A stretch of DNA of 64,000 nt, taken from NCBI GenBank assembly GCA_963693365.1, contig CAVNZM010000012.1, forward strand, positions 930,001 to 994,000, written 5' to 3'. A model generated the notes under the pieces. That model saw only the letters and a program-made list of their open reading frames with translations. It did no database searches and was not told the DNA's origin. Position 1 is the first letter of the stretch, and every line of letters starts with the position of its first letter. Positions 35,694 through 63,087 of the stretch are shown piece after piece. The translations under genes were made by a program, and so were the position numbers. The stretch comes from Amoebidium appalachense. Taxonomy: Eukaryota > Ichthyosporea.

Positions 35694-36986
35694 GCCAACA
35701 CGGCCCTCTACGCCACTTTTGCCATCTTTGGCTACTTTGGCGGCCTGTTCTTCAACATTCATCCTCATGGGCGTGGGCAGCGCCACCTACTGCTTCTATG
35801 CCGTGGCCCAGTACCTGGCCGGCGTCAACAAAGACCTCGGCTGGCTGGCCATCCTCTCGGGCGCCGTGCTGGGCATTGCCGCCGGTCTGTTCTGGACGGC
35901 GCAGGGGGCCATGATGATGGCCTACGCCACGCCCGAGAAGAAGGGCACGTACATTTCCATCTTCTGGTCTTCAACCTGGGCGGCCTGGCCGGCGGCATCC
36001 TCTCGTTTGCCCTCAACTTCAACAATGACGTCGGCAAGGCCAACCCCGCCTCCTACTTCACCTTTGCCGCCCTCATGGCCTGTGGCTCCATCGCGGCCTT
36101 TGTGCTCCTGGCCAACCCCAAGAGTGTTGTGCGCGAGGACGGCATGCCCGTGTCGTTTGCAAAGGCCACGGGCCCTGTGGAGGAGTTCAAGAACGTGGCC
36201 ATGATGTTCACCAACGTCAACATGCTGCTGCTCACGCCCCTCTTCATCTCCTCCAACTGGTTCTACACCTACCAGTTCAACGCCGTCAACGGGGGCCTGT
36301 TCAGTGTGCGTGCCCGCGGCCTCAACAGTGTGCTGTACTGGGGGTCGCAGATGATTGGTGCCTACCTGTTTGGGCAGGTGTTCCTGGACCGGCCCAGCAT
36401 GAGCAAGCGCCTCCGGGGGCTGTACGGGCTGGCCATCCTGGGGGTGTTCTTCACCATCACCTACTGCCTGGGCCTGTACCTGCAGATCGGCTACCAGGGC
36501 GGCTATGACGTCAGCCTATCCACCGACCCCGCCTGTGCCGGCATGATCTACAACCCCAACACAAACACGTGCCGCCCCCGCCTTGACGTTAACGTTGCCG
36601 ACGGTGCGGCCTACATCTTCCCCATCCTCGTGTTCCTGCTGTACGGCATGGCCGACGCCATGCTGCAGACCTACGCCTACTGGGTCATGGGCGCCATCAC
36701 GAATGACTGCAACGAGTCTGCGCGGTTTGCCGGCTACTACAAGCGCGTGCAGTCGGCCGGGGCGGCCATTGCGTGGAGCATCGACAACACGCTGGCCACA
36801 AACTCATCGTCGTGGCTGATCCAAATGGTCATCTGCTGGGTGCTGTTCGAGGTCTCCATCCCCTTCACCGGCCTGGTGGCCCACAAGAGCATCAGCGGGG
36901 AGGACCGCACTGACTCGGCCGTGCCTGTGCAGGCGGATAGTGAGAAGAAGGTCGACCCGTGAATATTATAGGAAAAGGGGTTTTTT
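35694..36986 (+). pseudogene. Truncated, frameshifted inverted copy of the UNC93-like gene
   Basis: Homology to the intact gene starts at gccaacacggccc (residue ~46 of the intact protein) and continues to the stop codon (TGA 36960-36962) and about 25 nt into the 3' UTR. The first 45 codons and the promoter are missing. A net 10-nt deletion near 35759 and a 4-nt deletion near 35969 each break the frame. From 36075 on, 295 codons remain open and differ from the intact copy at about ten residues plus a two-residue insertion (DVNVADG for DVADG). The arms are in opposite orientation with a spacer of about 1.9 kb. High identity suggests a recent duplication. A rescued transcript using a new 5' exon cannot be excluded, but the two frameshifts make a full transporter unlikely. 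Confidence 0.85.
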
Positions 36987-37218
36987 TTATGCAATTTGGA
37001 ATGTGTGTTCCTTCCTTTTTCTATCTCGGTGCCCCTTTTTTCCTCCTGCGCGCCGCCCTCCCTCCCCCCCCTCCCATGCCTTCTCGCACTGTCTGCCTCG
37101 TCTTTCTTCCCGCTGTTTTGAGCTCAAATTATAGGCTGAAATGATACTGCGGCAGGCATCAACGGCCCACAGGAAAAAAAAGGATCGCACGTTCATGGCA
37201 ATTACGTTGTAGATATGG

Positions 37219-37262
<44 letters not shown>

Positions 37263-37444
37263 AAAAAAAAACACCTTTCCAAACGCCCCAAAAATATAAG
37301 GTACAAACCATTCGGAAAGCAAATGGCCTACCTGCCACGTACTAATATAAGTTTGTTCGGATTCCTATCATCAGAGTTTACACCACATTAAGCTGTTATC
37401 AGTTTGGGAATTACAAGGAGCCGGGCGTGTATGTGTGTGTGGGC

Positions 37445-37475
<31 letters not shown>

Positions 37476-37687
37476 GGGGGGGAGGGGGGGGGGGGGGGGG
37501 GAGGGGGTGGTGGTGGTGGTGGTGCGGGTGGGGTTGGGGGGGGGGGTAAGGGAGGGTGGACTCCTCAGAAGAGCCAAAAAAACAAAATAATAAATAAAAA
37601 AGAAAAAAAAAAAGGGAACACAGAAGAAAAGAAAAGAACGTAACACGGGGGGAAAAAACAGTGTCCCAGCTTGCCTAACGGCATTCT

Positions 37688-37747
<60 letters not shown>

Positions 37748-38745
37748 CTGTGTGTGCTTCTATGTGTTGGGTATGCATGCGGGCTGCAGCGGTTTGTGTG
37801 ACTGTGTGTGTGTGTGAGTGTGTGTGAATGCACGTGTGCCCGACTCTTCCGGCGTGTCAGATCACACACGTTTTGGAAAGGTTCTTTCCTGGCTATGTGA
37901 GGTGTGGTGTTTGTGCACTTGTGGGTTGCTGTGGGTGCCTAAGAGAGTGTGTCTAAATGATGGTGGTGGTGGTGGTAGACGGTTGGGAGGACCGGGGAGG
38001 GGGGGGGGGGGGGGGGGGGAGGGGAGGGGGGAGGGGGTGGAGAAGACCGAGGGTTGGGGGGGGGGGGGGGGGGGGGGGGGAAATCAAAATAGGCGAGATT
38101 CTTTGTTGTATACTGGTGACATTGGGTACATTTACACCGAGGACACACGTGCGCGTGCGCGCGCGTGTCTGTGTGTGTGTGTGTGTTGTGTGTGTGTGTA
38201 TGTGTGTGTGTGTGCGTATGTGAGCTCGCGCGTGTGTGTTCATGTTCATGCGCGCGCGTGTGTGTGTGGGTGTGGGTACGTGCGGGTGTCTGTGTGCGCG
38301 TATGTGTGTGTGGTTGGGTGGGTGACCCATGTGAATTATGTAAATGGCCCGGAGGAAGGGGGAGGGGGGGGGAGGGGGGGGGAGTCCGTAGGTGATGTTA
38401 CACTTCTAACCTGAAAAGCCCAAACCAGCTTGGTGATATGGATTTTGTGGTGTCGTGGCGGGTGGTTTTTCGCATGCTCGTGCACGCATAAGTGTGTGTG
38501 TGTGTTTGGGGGGGGGGGGGGGGGGGGGGGGGGTGGGGATGGGGAGGGTGCATGTGGGTGTTTGTGGGGGGCCCGGAGAGAGGGGATGTGGGAGGGGGAG
38601 GGGGTTGGGAGGGGGGGCCGGGGGGGGGGGGGGGGAGGGTAGGGGGGTAGGGAGGGGGGCATAGGACCTGCCCATATCACTGTGGACAATGTGAATTGCA
38701 AAGTCCAACCCAATTTGACGATCTGGGCTTTTTTTTTTTTTTTTT

Positions 38746-38798
<53 letters not shown>

Positions 38799-38834
38799 GG
38801 ATGTAGGGTGGTTTTGTGGGCGTTCGTGAGTATT

Positions 38835-38865
<31 letters not shown>

Positions 38866-39160
38866 TTGGCGTGGAAAGGGGGAGGGGGAGGGGGGGGGAG
38901 GAGGGCATATGGGTGTATGTGGAGGGTCCGGAGGGGAGGGTGGGCTCGATAGATGATGCTACATCTCAATGCAAATGTCGAAGACTAAAGTAGTTTGGTG
39001 TTTTGGAATTTTGCGCCGGTTGTGGGTTATGACCTGTGAACTTGTGATTATGTGCGTGCGCGTGAGTGTGTGTGCCTGTGCCTGTGTGTTTGAGTGAGTA
39101 TGGGTGTGTTGTGTGTCTGTGTGTGTGTGTGTTTGTGTGTGCTTTGTGCGTGTGTGCGTG

Positions 39161-39212
<52 letters not shown>

Positions 39213-39258
39213 TGTTTGCGTCTGTGTGTCTGTGCGTGTGTGCATGTGTGTGCGTGTT

Positions 39259-39348
<90 letters not shown>

Positions 39349-40053
39349 CGTGTGACACGGTGTGTGTGTGTGCTTGTGTGTGTGTGTATGTGTGTGTGTG
39401 TGTGTGCGTGTGCGTGTGTGTGTGTGTGTGTGCGTGTGTGTGTATGTGTGTGTGTGTGTGTGTGCGTGCATGTGTGTGTGATCCTGTGTGTGCCGGTGTG
39501 TGTGTATTTCGGGGTGTTAGTGTGACAAACGAATAGTGCCTATGATCCTAATGAAACTGGGTAATAATGGAGGAAAGTAGAGATAGAACACGTGCAGGGG
39601 TTAAGGGGGGGGGGGGGGGGGGGGAACTATCCTTGCTAAGTCGCCCGCACATTGACTCCAAGGGGAAGGGAATGGAATGGGGTTTTTGGGCCTACCGGGA
39701 GGGGGAGGAGGACTCAGTGGTAAGGACGAGGGGGGGGGGGGGGGGGAGGGGGGGGGGGGGGTAAGCACGGTAGTTGTGCCCCTCCACGATTGGATCTTAG
39801 GCCCCAAACACACCCCGATTATCGCCTCTACCAGTAATTGCTCGGGTTTTTCGAAAGTTGGCATTCATTTTCTGCCACCACCCGAATTCAAGCCGTAAAG
39901 TACTCTTAGAAATAATGCCTGCTAGAAGTGGGGTTATTGGAGTTAAGGGTGGAGGGATATTTGTTTGTTTTTTGGTTGATGGGGAGGGTGGGAGGGAGGG
40001 AGGGTGGGTGGATGGCTATGGGTGGGTGGGGGTGGTGTGGTGGTGGTGGTGGT

Positions 40054-40097
<44 letters not shown>

Positions 40098-42244
40098 CGG
40101 AGGTTGGGGCAAAGGGGAGAGATCTCTCAAAGGGTGAACGAGGGCTTATAGCATGGGAAGTAGAGTATAGACCGTGAATCAGTAGTGCATGAGTTCAATT
40201 TTCTGGAGCCTTTAAAATATCGTAAGCATCTTCTAATAACATTCGCAAGCTGGAGGGATAAGGAATTTCTAAATATGAAACCGTTGCGCGCGTCCCGGGG
40301 GGAGGGGGGGGGAGGGGGGGGGGGGAGGTGTCCGATAAAATCGAAATCCTTCCTAAGATAGTATCCCTTCTTCCCCCTCCCCCCCCTCCCCCCCTCCTTA
40401 CCCCCTCCGGACACAACTCTCTCCTGCCCACGCCTACCTCCTTGCACCTCACCAACCAACCTCTACCGAGGTTTCGGTAAGCAACACCAATGCCGGTCCA
40501 AGATGTGAATACCATGAGTGTTTTGCGCGCTGGAAACGGCAAGTTAGGGTGGTCGGGAGGCATATGTTGGTAGTAAGGATAAGGCGACACTCTGATAATA
40601 ACACACGGAGTGAGTGAGCAATAAGTTTACTTTATAGAGAGAGACGCTGGGGGGGGGGGGGGGGGGGAGGGGGGGGAGGGGGGGGGGGGGGGGAAGGGGG
40701 GGGGGGGGGGGGGGGAGTTGTAGAAAGGGGTGGTGACCCCAGCAGGGGGCGGCGGAAGAGAAAGGGGGGTAGGGGTGGGGGGGTGGGGTGAGAGTAGAGG
40801 GGGGGGTTGGGGGGTGGGCGGACTAAAAACACGTTACAATTATTAGTACCTATAATAGAACTAAGAGATTCACAGTAAACCTCTTAATTGATGGAGAATC
40901 GGATGAAAATCCATTTCAGACCCGAGTTCAAAAATCCATTTGAGACCGTTAAAACTCTAAATTTGACAATTTCTGGATTTAGGATTGATATTTTCATCTT
41001 ATATCGGGTGCCCTAGGTGTGCAACCTAACATCTAATAATCAGGGAAAGGCCAACTAGTTATAAGCTTCAATGTTCATATTTTGGGATTGTGCATGTAAA
41101 CTGCTGCATCAGGGCAGTTATAGCTTATATATGAGGATATCCATTATGTGCAGGCACGGCAGCCGGAGGGGTACGGGGTCCCTTCTCCCTCACTCCTTCC
41201 CACCCCCTCAACCCCACACACAGGCACACACAAACACACATACACACACACCTGGCCGGTGGGGAGGGGGGGCCCGGGGGGGGGGGGGGGGGGGGGAGAC
41301 CTACCGGTTAGGGTCTTCTTCCATGGAGGATTGCCGAAGGATTGGGCAGGTTCCTCCCCCCTTTCACTCCCCGTTCTGCCCCCTCTCGGAGAGGCCCATG
41401 CATGAGAGCAAGGTTGTTGCCCCCTTCCTCCCCCCCCCCCCCCCCCCCCCCCCCTTCACACACACACACACACACCTCATGATCAAGATTACCCTTCATC
41501 TCCCCCCCCCCCCCCCCTCCCCTCCCCCCGTTCAAAAGTCGAGGCTTTTCATTGGTCTGCCAAGCTCCAGTCTGAGCTACAGGTGACCACATATCTTATA
41601 TGCACAAACTTGTATATTGAAAATTCCTATGCATGTCGACACTTCACCCGTCACCATCACCGGACGAAAGGAGCCTTCTAGGTCCGAAGAACCCAGCAAA
41701 CCCCAGTCATCCCATAAGATGTGGTAGCCTCCTCCCCCCCCCCCCCCCCCCCCCCCCCCCCGCTCTCCTTCCCCCATGGCAAATCCCTGTCATGTTATAT
41801 TGAGGAGTGTTTGCAGACCCGAGGCAAGCCCTGACGCCGGGAAAGGCAACCGAGGAATCTACGTCCTGGACAAAACCTTTCCCTTGTATCGTGACCCTTG
41901 TGCAATAAGAATTAGAGACTGTAAACATTAACCAATCACAATAAAAGGTTATAATGACTGTGTATATAATGCTCCGGGATGGTGGGTGGGGAGATTAAGG
42001 GAAGATAAGAGCTAGAGTAGCCACTTGGTATCGAAGTGAGCTTCTGCTGGCTGATGCTTAGCAAGTGAACCCTGAATTGGGCACTAATTTATGATAGGCA
42101 GGCCCAGATCGATCTTTGTAGATGAGTGCACCCGGTGCCCCCTGGGCCAATCTGAAATCGTCCGGGTCGCCGGCTGCTGTGGGGGGAGAAAAGGGGGATA
42201 GAGGGAAGGGGGGTGCGGGGAGTGGGGGGGGGGGCGGGGGGGGG

Positions 42245-42276
<32 letters not shown>

Positions 42277-43080
42277 GCTCCCACATCTAACAATTGCAAG
42301 TTGTGGGGGAACCACTCCCATCAGCTACATAACACAACCTAATGTATGTAATCCACCTAACGCAATTTATAGCGTTGAAAGTAAAATAACCTTAGTATTC
42401 GATTCTTTGTATAATTAGCAATTTTGACCCGTCTCAGCAAACCTGTCACCAGCATTACTCGTACATTGGTAACCCCCCTCCCCCCTCCCTCTCCCTCCCC
42501 TTCCCCCCCCCCCCCCCCCCCCCCCCGCCCCCCTCCCTCTCCGCCAACCGTTCTCAGACGGCTATCCCAACCTTTCTTTGTGGTTCATGATTCGGAACGA
42601 AGGAATAGATGAATAATTATCACAGTCAACAAACACCGAGCATTTTAGTGATAAAATGGTAAGACTGAAACGTTGTTGAGCAACAAGCCCGGGACCAACA
42701 GTGACGAGAGACCATAACCCTTTTCAGAGAATCTCAAGACAGAGAAACGTTTGGGTAGGACTGCCCCACATGTATCCCGCACAGTAATTGAACCCTTCCA
42801 AAGCCTTAATTCGTGGCCCAGCCAAGTTGAAATCTGATAAGTCGCGGTTTGGTTGGTGGGGAGCTTGAGGTTTTGGACTGTATCCTTTTCCGTGGTTGAA
42901 GGGCACGAGGGGAGGGGGGGGGGGGGGGGGGGGGGGTATCTGAAGCATATCACGGTGGTGTTTTGCCAAATATCTCCGAAATATACTTGCCTGCGAGGGA
43001 AGAGTAGGTGAGGGGAGGGGAGGGGGAGAAGGGGGGGGGGGGGGAGTGGGGATGGGATCTAGATCCCTGTACGTGTGCAA

Positions 43081-43111
<31 letters not shown>

Positions 43112-43400
43112 GGGGGGGGAGAAGGGGGGGGGGGGGGGAGGATGGGATCTAGATCCCTGTGTGCAAAGTTTGGAATGGTTTTGGGAGAAGGGAGGGGCGG
43201 CGTCTTCTTACTTCTCAGATTGGGCAGGTGGAAGTCTTAAGGTGGGGTGAGAGGGGAGGGGGTGGTGGGGGGGGGGGCGGCGGGAGGGGAAGAGGGGTGA
43301 ACTGGAAGAGTGTTTTGTGGCCGGTTTGTGTGTGCTCATGTGTAACAAGGTGTGTATTTGTGTGGAACCTTCACTGTCAGATGTGTGTGCGTCTGTCCGT

Positions 43401-43432
<32 letters not shown>

Positions 43433-44748
43433 CCCGTTTTTGTTTGTGTGCGTGTGTCTGTCCGCATATATTTTTTTTCAGGTGTGCGCGTGGGTGTATG
43501 TGTGCCTGTGCATGTGGGGCAGTGCGCGTGCACACGCCTGTATGTTTATATGGGTGGGTTCTTTTGTGTGTGTACAGTGTGCGTGTGTGAGGTGTGTGTA
43601 TACCGATGTGGATTAAGCCAGCGCGCGCGCGTGTGTACATGCGTGTAAATACGCTGGTGTGCTTATGTGTGCGCGCCAACATGTAGGTGGCGGAGGTGAA
43701 GCAACAACAAAGGGCAGGGGTGGGGAGCGGAGGGGGAGGGGAAGTGAGGAATCAGATATCATACCATGTTGCGACCCGAGTGCACCAAATGATCCCTTCT
43801 CTCCCCCCCCCCCCCCCCTCCCCCCACCAACCCCCCCCCCCCCCCCCCCCCCCCCCCCGCGGGGCCCCTCCTCCGGGGGGCAAAGAACGCAGTGCTCACA
43901 TAATATTCTGCTCGTAAGAAAAATACTTGGGTCTTAGCACACTCCTATTGTACAGCATGATATCAAATTTATAAAAGCAGCCTCTCGTCCGATGTATCTC
44001 CCACCCCTCAAACCACCACCCCCACCACCCATTAAAACCCCTTCCTCCTCTCCCGGCCGCCAGCCTGATTAAAGATCTCCCTGAGCCGTATTCAAGTCTG
44101 AAAGCGGATCCCCCCCCCCCCCCCCCCCCTCAAGTCTAAAGGCGGATTCCCCCTCTTCCCCACCTCCTACCCCGGGCCATGACCTTCATCCTACGTAGAC
44201 TGTGAACAGCATTGTGGAATTTCGATAGGCAGAAGCTTCCTCCTCTCCTCCAGAACAGCATACTTGAATATTCCCTCCCCCTATTCCAATAATTGCCCCC
44301 CCCCACTCCCCCCACCTCCCCTCCCCACACACACACACAGAGGCCCGTTGTACAGATCCCACAGACAACATCATAGAGAAGACTGATTATTTATTACTTC
44401 AGTTTAATCCACCGAATTCAGTAAGTATATCGTGCTTCACTTTCGCACCTCATGGCCACCTGGCCCCAGTTTACAACCGTCTCATCTTCCACTATGTATG
44501 CCGCCACTGGGGCATGGTGACCGCCGTTCGATCTCTCACCATTCAAAAACTAAGAAGCAATAGATCTTTATAAGCCGCGAGCGTTAATAATACTAAACAT
44601 CGGGCGAACGATACCATATGATAGAGCCCAAACGCGCGCAGGCGGCCTACAGGATGTCGTAATAGGTTTGTAGTGTGTTCATTTGTCATGTTATCTCAGC
44701 ATTCGCAACAAACTTTACAAAAGCAGCTTTCGAGCATTTTCAGTAAAT
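36987..44748. repeat. 7.7-kb repeat-dominated intergenic block
   Basis: Contains an A run at 37219-37270, G runs with T leaders (37442-37500, 38728-38797), (GT)n arrays at 37690-37745 and 39060-39490, and many G-rich tracts: 37990-38080, 38510-38650, 39605-39770, 40050-40090, 40650-40715, 42225-42277, 43080-43140. C runs lie at 41430-41453, 41733-41761 and 43803-43858, and a T run at 43399-43432. Local duplications: gatgggatctagatccctgt at about 43053 and 43140, and tcaagtctgaaagcggat / tcaagtctaaaggcggat at 44093 and 44131. A CCAAT box (41931) plus a TATA-like gtatataat (41961) might mark a promoter, but no ORF follows. Confidence 0.7.
44390..44395 (-). terminator. Poly(A) signal candidate for the BTG/TOB gene
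   Basis: AATAAA on the minus strand about 355 nt downstream of the BTG/TOB stop codon; the assignment is by position only. Confidence 0.3.
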
Positions 44749-45225
44749 CTACGAGCAGACTTCGACCGAGGCCGGAAGCGTAAGTATGGCGCCATTGTGG
44801 TGCTTAATAGTTGTGGCCGGGCGTGCCTTGGGTGAGCTCTGTGGTGAGATCTTTGGTGATGTTGCCTCCTCCTTGTCCCCATAGATGGTAAAGATGGGGC
44901 TGCGCTCGCTGACGCGGTAGCACACACAGTTGGGGTCGACCCACAGGATGAGCTCTGAAGGGAGAAGAGTTTTCAAGTTTGAAATTCCCGCCAATTCTCC
45001 AACCTCGGCGAGGAGGGGGTCAATACGGCATGGGCTGACACGTATGCATCTGTTTCCTGACCCGCGAAGGGGTTGGTCCGGGTACCACTGTTTCAAATAG
45101 CAGTATTCAAGTGTGTCCGTAAGGATCTGAACAAATGCGTTAATCTTTGACTCGTCAACTTTCTTTGTGCGCTTAAGGATGGTTGCGAAAAAGGTCGCGG
45201 TTGCTTCAAACTCCTGGATAGCCAT
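44749..45225 (-). CDS. BTG/TOB family antiproliferative protein, 158 residues
   Basis: ATG at 45225-45223 (MAIQEFEATATFFATILKRT) and TAG at 44751-44749 give a single-exon protein of 158 residues, the size of animal BTG1/BTG2. Box A is at about residues 41-63 (YCYLKQWYPDQPLRGSGNRC, then IRV) and Box B at about 87-105 (LLPSELILWVDPNCVCYRV). Both are diagnostic of the APRO fold, with HW of Box A changed to QW. BTG/TOB proteins bind the CAF1/CNOT7 deadenylase and slow proliferation; this role is inferred from the family. The C-terminal tail is short and Ser/Pro-rich (SPKISPQSSPKA), a likely phosphorylated region, with no PAM2 motif seen. An upstream in-frame extension is possible, but the AACATGGC start context and TATA distance favour this start. 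Confidence 0.9.
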   Translation of the reverse strand: MAIQEFEATATFFATILKRTKKVDESKINAFVQILTDTLEYCYLKQWYPDQPLRGSGNRCIRVSPCRIDPLLAEVGELAGISNLKTLLPSELILWVDPNCVCYRVSERSPIFTIYGDKEEATSPKISPQSSPKARPATTIKHHNGAILTLPASVEVCS

Positions 45226-45322
45226 GTTGGCTGATGGCTGAAAAAGAGAAGTAAGAAAGAGTAGAATGTAGACATGAAGCAAAGGAACTCTGCAGATCTA
45301 ACGGCGGCTGGTGGCTTCGTTC

Positions 45323-45332
45323 CTTTATATAC
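45323..45332 (-). promoter_or_regulatory. TATA box of the BTG/TOB gene
   Basis: GTATATAAAG on the minus strand, 98 nt upstream of the ATG. It is the identical 10-mer to the transporter TATA box. An acceptor-like cttctctttttcag lies just before the start codon and may reflect a short 5' UTR intron. Confidence 0.7.
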
Positions 45333-61067
<15,735 letters not shown>

Positions 61068-61221
61068 TAGAGCTTCATGATATAGGGTCGAAATTTGGGC
61101 TATTTGAATGGGTTATTTTTAAGTATTCTGAAGGTTTTGAGAAGCCGTGTACACACATACGTATGCTGTTAGTGCATGTATTCACCCAGAGATGGTATAA
61201 TGTGTTGATGGGGATGAAAAA

Positions 61222-61227
61222 AATAAA
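61222..61227 (+). terminator. Poly(A) signal of SNRNP48
   Basis: AATAAA overlapping a second AATAAA, about 155 nt after the stop codon, in AT-rich sequence. Confidence 0.6.
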
Positions 61228-61673
61228 TAAAATTAAATGTGTATGTTAAATGTGTATGTTGACAGTCATTGAAGCCTGCCATAAGTGGCACACGACCACA
61301 CACTGTCACACGTATGCGAGCTCGTGCACGCACACACACTGATTCTCACTCACTCCCTCACTCCCTCACTCACTCACTCACTCACTCACTAACACTCACA
61401 CACCACATGCATGCGCTGGCAGGTGCGTGCACACACATCGTCACACTGACACAAACACAAACACAAACACACACACACATACAGAGAGAGAGAGGGGGAG
61501 AGAGAGAGACGGAGACATACACACAAACCTACTGTAGTAACACACGCACACACACGAACACACACACACACACACACACACGGTACACACACACACGCAC
61601 ACACAAACACACACACACCTGAGTCTTTTCCTCTCACCCCGGGGGGGGCTAGGCTCTCCTGCCCGTCGTCCCT

Positions 61674-61711
<38 letters not shown>

Positions 61712-62104
61712 GGGGCCTGCGCCTCTCCCCTGGCCTCCCCTACCACCATCAATACCTTGTCCCTCTTTTTTCTTTAGCAACCATCACAAAAACCGAAATT
61801 TGGATGAACGGGACGGGGTCCTGGCCGCTGTGGCATTCGGTAGACCAGGGAGGAGAGAAAGGAGGGGAGGGGTTAGGATCTTGGGTTTCTGGGTGGAATT
61901 CCCGAAAACCGTATAGGGCCCTGGGGGTTATGCATTTGTGATATGTGTATGTATGTACATGTGTGTTTAAGGGAGCGGAGAGGAGGGAGGGGGGAGGGGG
62001 GATAGATGAACTTCGGATAGATATTTCACGGACTTCACTTTCACTAGTACTTCGATCTCTTAGCTGTCACATCAACTTTTTTTCCCAGTTCTTCACCATG
62101 GCAG
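61228..62104. other. Intergenic with CA/CT repeats and one exon-like stretch
   Basis: A CA-rich and (ACTC)n-rich zone at 61296-61615 and a C run at 61673-61709 are followed by cttttttctttag (61765-61777) and an open stretch to 61916. No gene is assigned; see the findings for the exon-like stretch. Confidence 0.5.
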
Positions 62105-62114
62105 GTATATAAAG
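62105..62114 (+). promoter_or_regulatory. TATA box of an unassigned gene
   Basis: GTATATAAAG, the same 10-mer as in front of the transporter and BTG/TOB genes, here on the + strand with a long unique region downstream. Confidence 0.5.
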
Positions 62115-62139
62115 GCTTTCGTTTCTTCTTTTTGTGGTG

Positions 62140-62905
62140 GGAGGGAGTCCCACTCAGGGGAACGTGACTGCAGCGTGTGTGTGGTGTTGCCTGGTGTATT
62201 CCTATTGCTGTGAGAGTGTGGGGGCATCTCCCTTTCGCGGAGTTTCTCGCTTGAAAAGTGGTTTCTTCAACGCCTGGTGGTCCACTGCAACCTATAATAA
62301 CTTCTACACGCTGTCTACGCTTCTATGCGATCTATTGGCGGTGGGCTGCTGCAACTTCTTCAGCTACTTCTGCGCTGCGTGAGTGGAGGGGCGGCTACTT
62401 GGTCGTCGGGGAGCTTTCCAAGTGACTGCCAGTCCTGAGCCTCCAGTCGTATGGCAATGACCGGGTTTGCTTGCATGCATTCTGTAATTGTGTTTTTCTG
62501 TGTGTCCTGACACAACTAGGCCACCTTATCAGAGAGCTAGATGCAGTTTCTCCGGGTTATCTAGGGGCCGGGCCCGTTGGGATTATTTTTTAGCTCAGAT
62601 TTGGTCTGCATTGCTCTTTTAGAGGCTGGCTTGCTTGCTGTGCCTCGGTAGGTTTTGAGGGGGGCCTGTTGGGAAGCAGCAGTAATGATGTCTTCTTGCG
62701 GAGTGTGGTCTGGTCAACATCGATGCATATGACTAGTTGGAGCAAACTAGTTTCACGCATACACGTACACTCAAGGTTTTGCCCGCAGCCTGGTGTCCTT
62801 TGTCACGTGTCGCTTTATTTTTATTTCGTAGCTTTGGCTTTTTCAGTTCTATTGGTGGTTATGTAGCCTGTGGCTGCACGTTGCCTTCGTCAACGGATCA
62901 ATAAA
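62140..62905 (+). other. Possible short two-exon transcription unit, product unrecognised
   Basis: The first ATG after the TATA box is at 62325-62327 and opens MRSIGGGLLQLLQLLLRC, a leucine-rich signal- or anchor-like start, up to a good donor GC|GTGAGT at 62378. A phase-0 acceptor tgcccgcag near 62789 would join PGVLCHVSLYFYFVALAFSV then LLVVM and a TAG. The AATAAA in ggatcaataaaacc follows within about 30 nt. The result would be a 43-residue hydrophobic peptide. The same layout (TATA, short body, acggatcaataaa) at 11350-11560 means a LTR origin is possible. Confidence 0.25.
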
Positions 62906-63024
62906 ACCGAGTCAAAAGAAAAATATTTCACGAGGCTGGAGACTCTGATCATGGGGGAGGGAGTCCCTAGGGACCCTGCTCGGGGGCGAGCTCAGTCAAT
63001 TATTTTACGATTCGATTCAATTCA

Positions 63025-63087
<63 letters not shown>

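Noticed and set aside
39780-39900. Coding exon near 39.8 kb on either strand
   Set aside because: Both strands give short plausible peptides but no good splice sites or start context, and G runs follow directly.
41930-41970. Promoter of a gene at 42 kb (CCAAT plus TATA-like gtatataat)
   Set aside because: It lacks the full 10-mer seen at real genes, and no exon-like sequence follows before a long G run.
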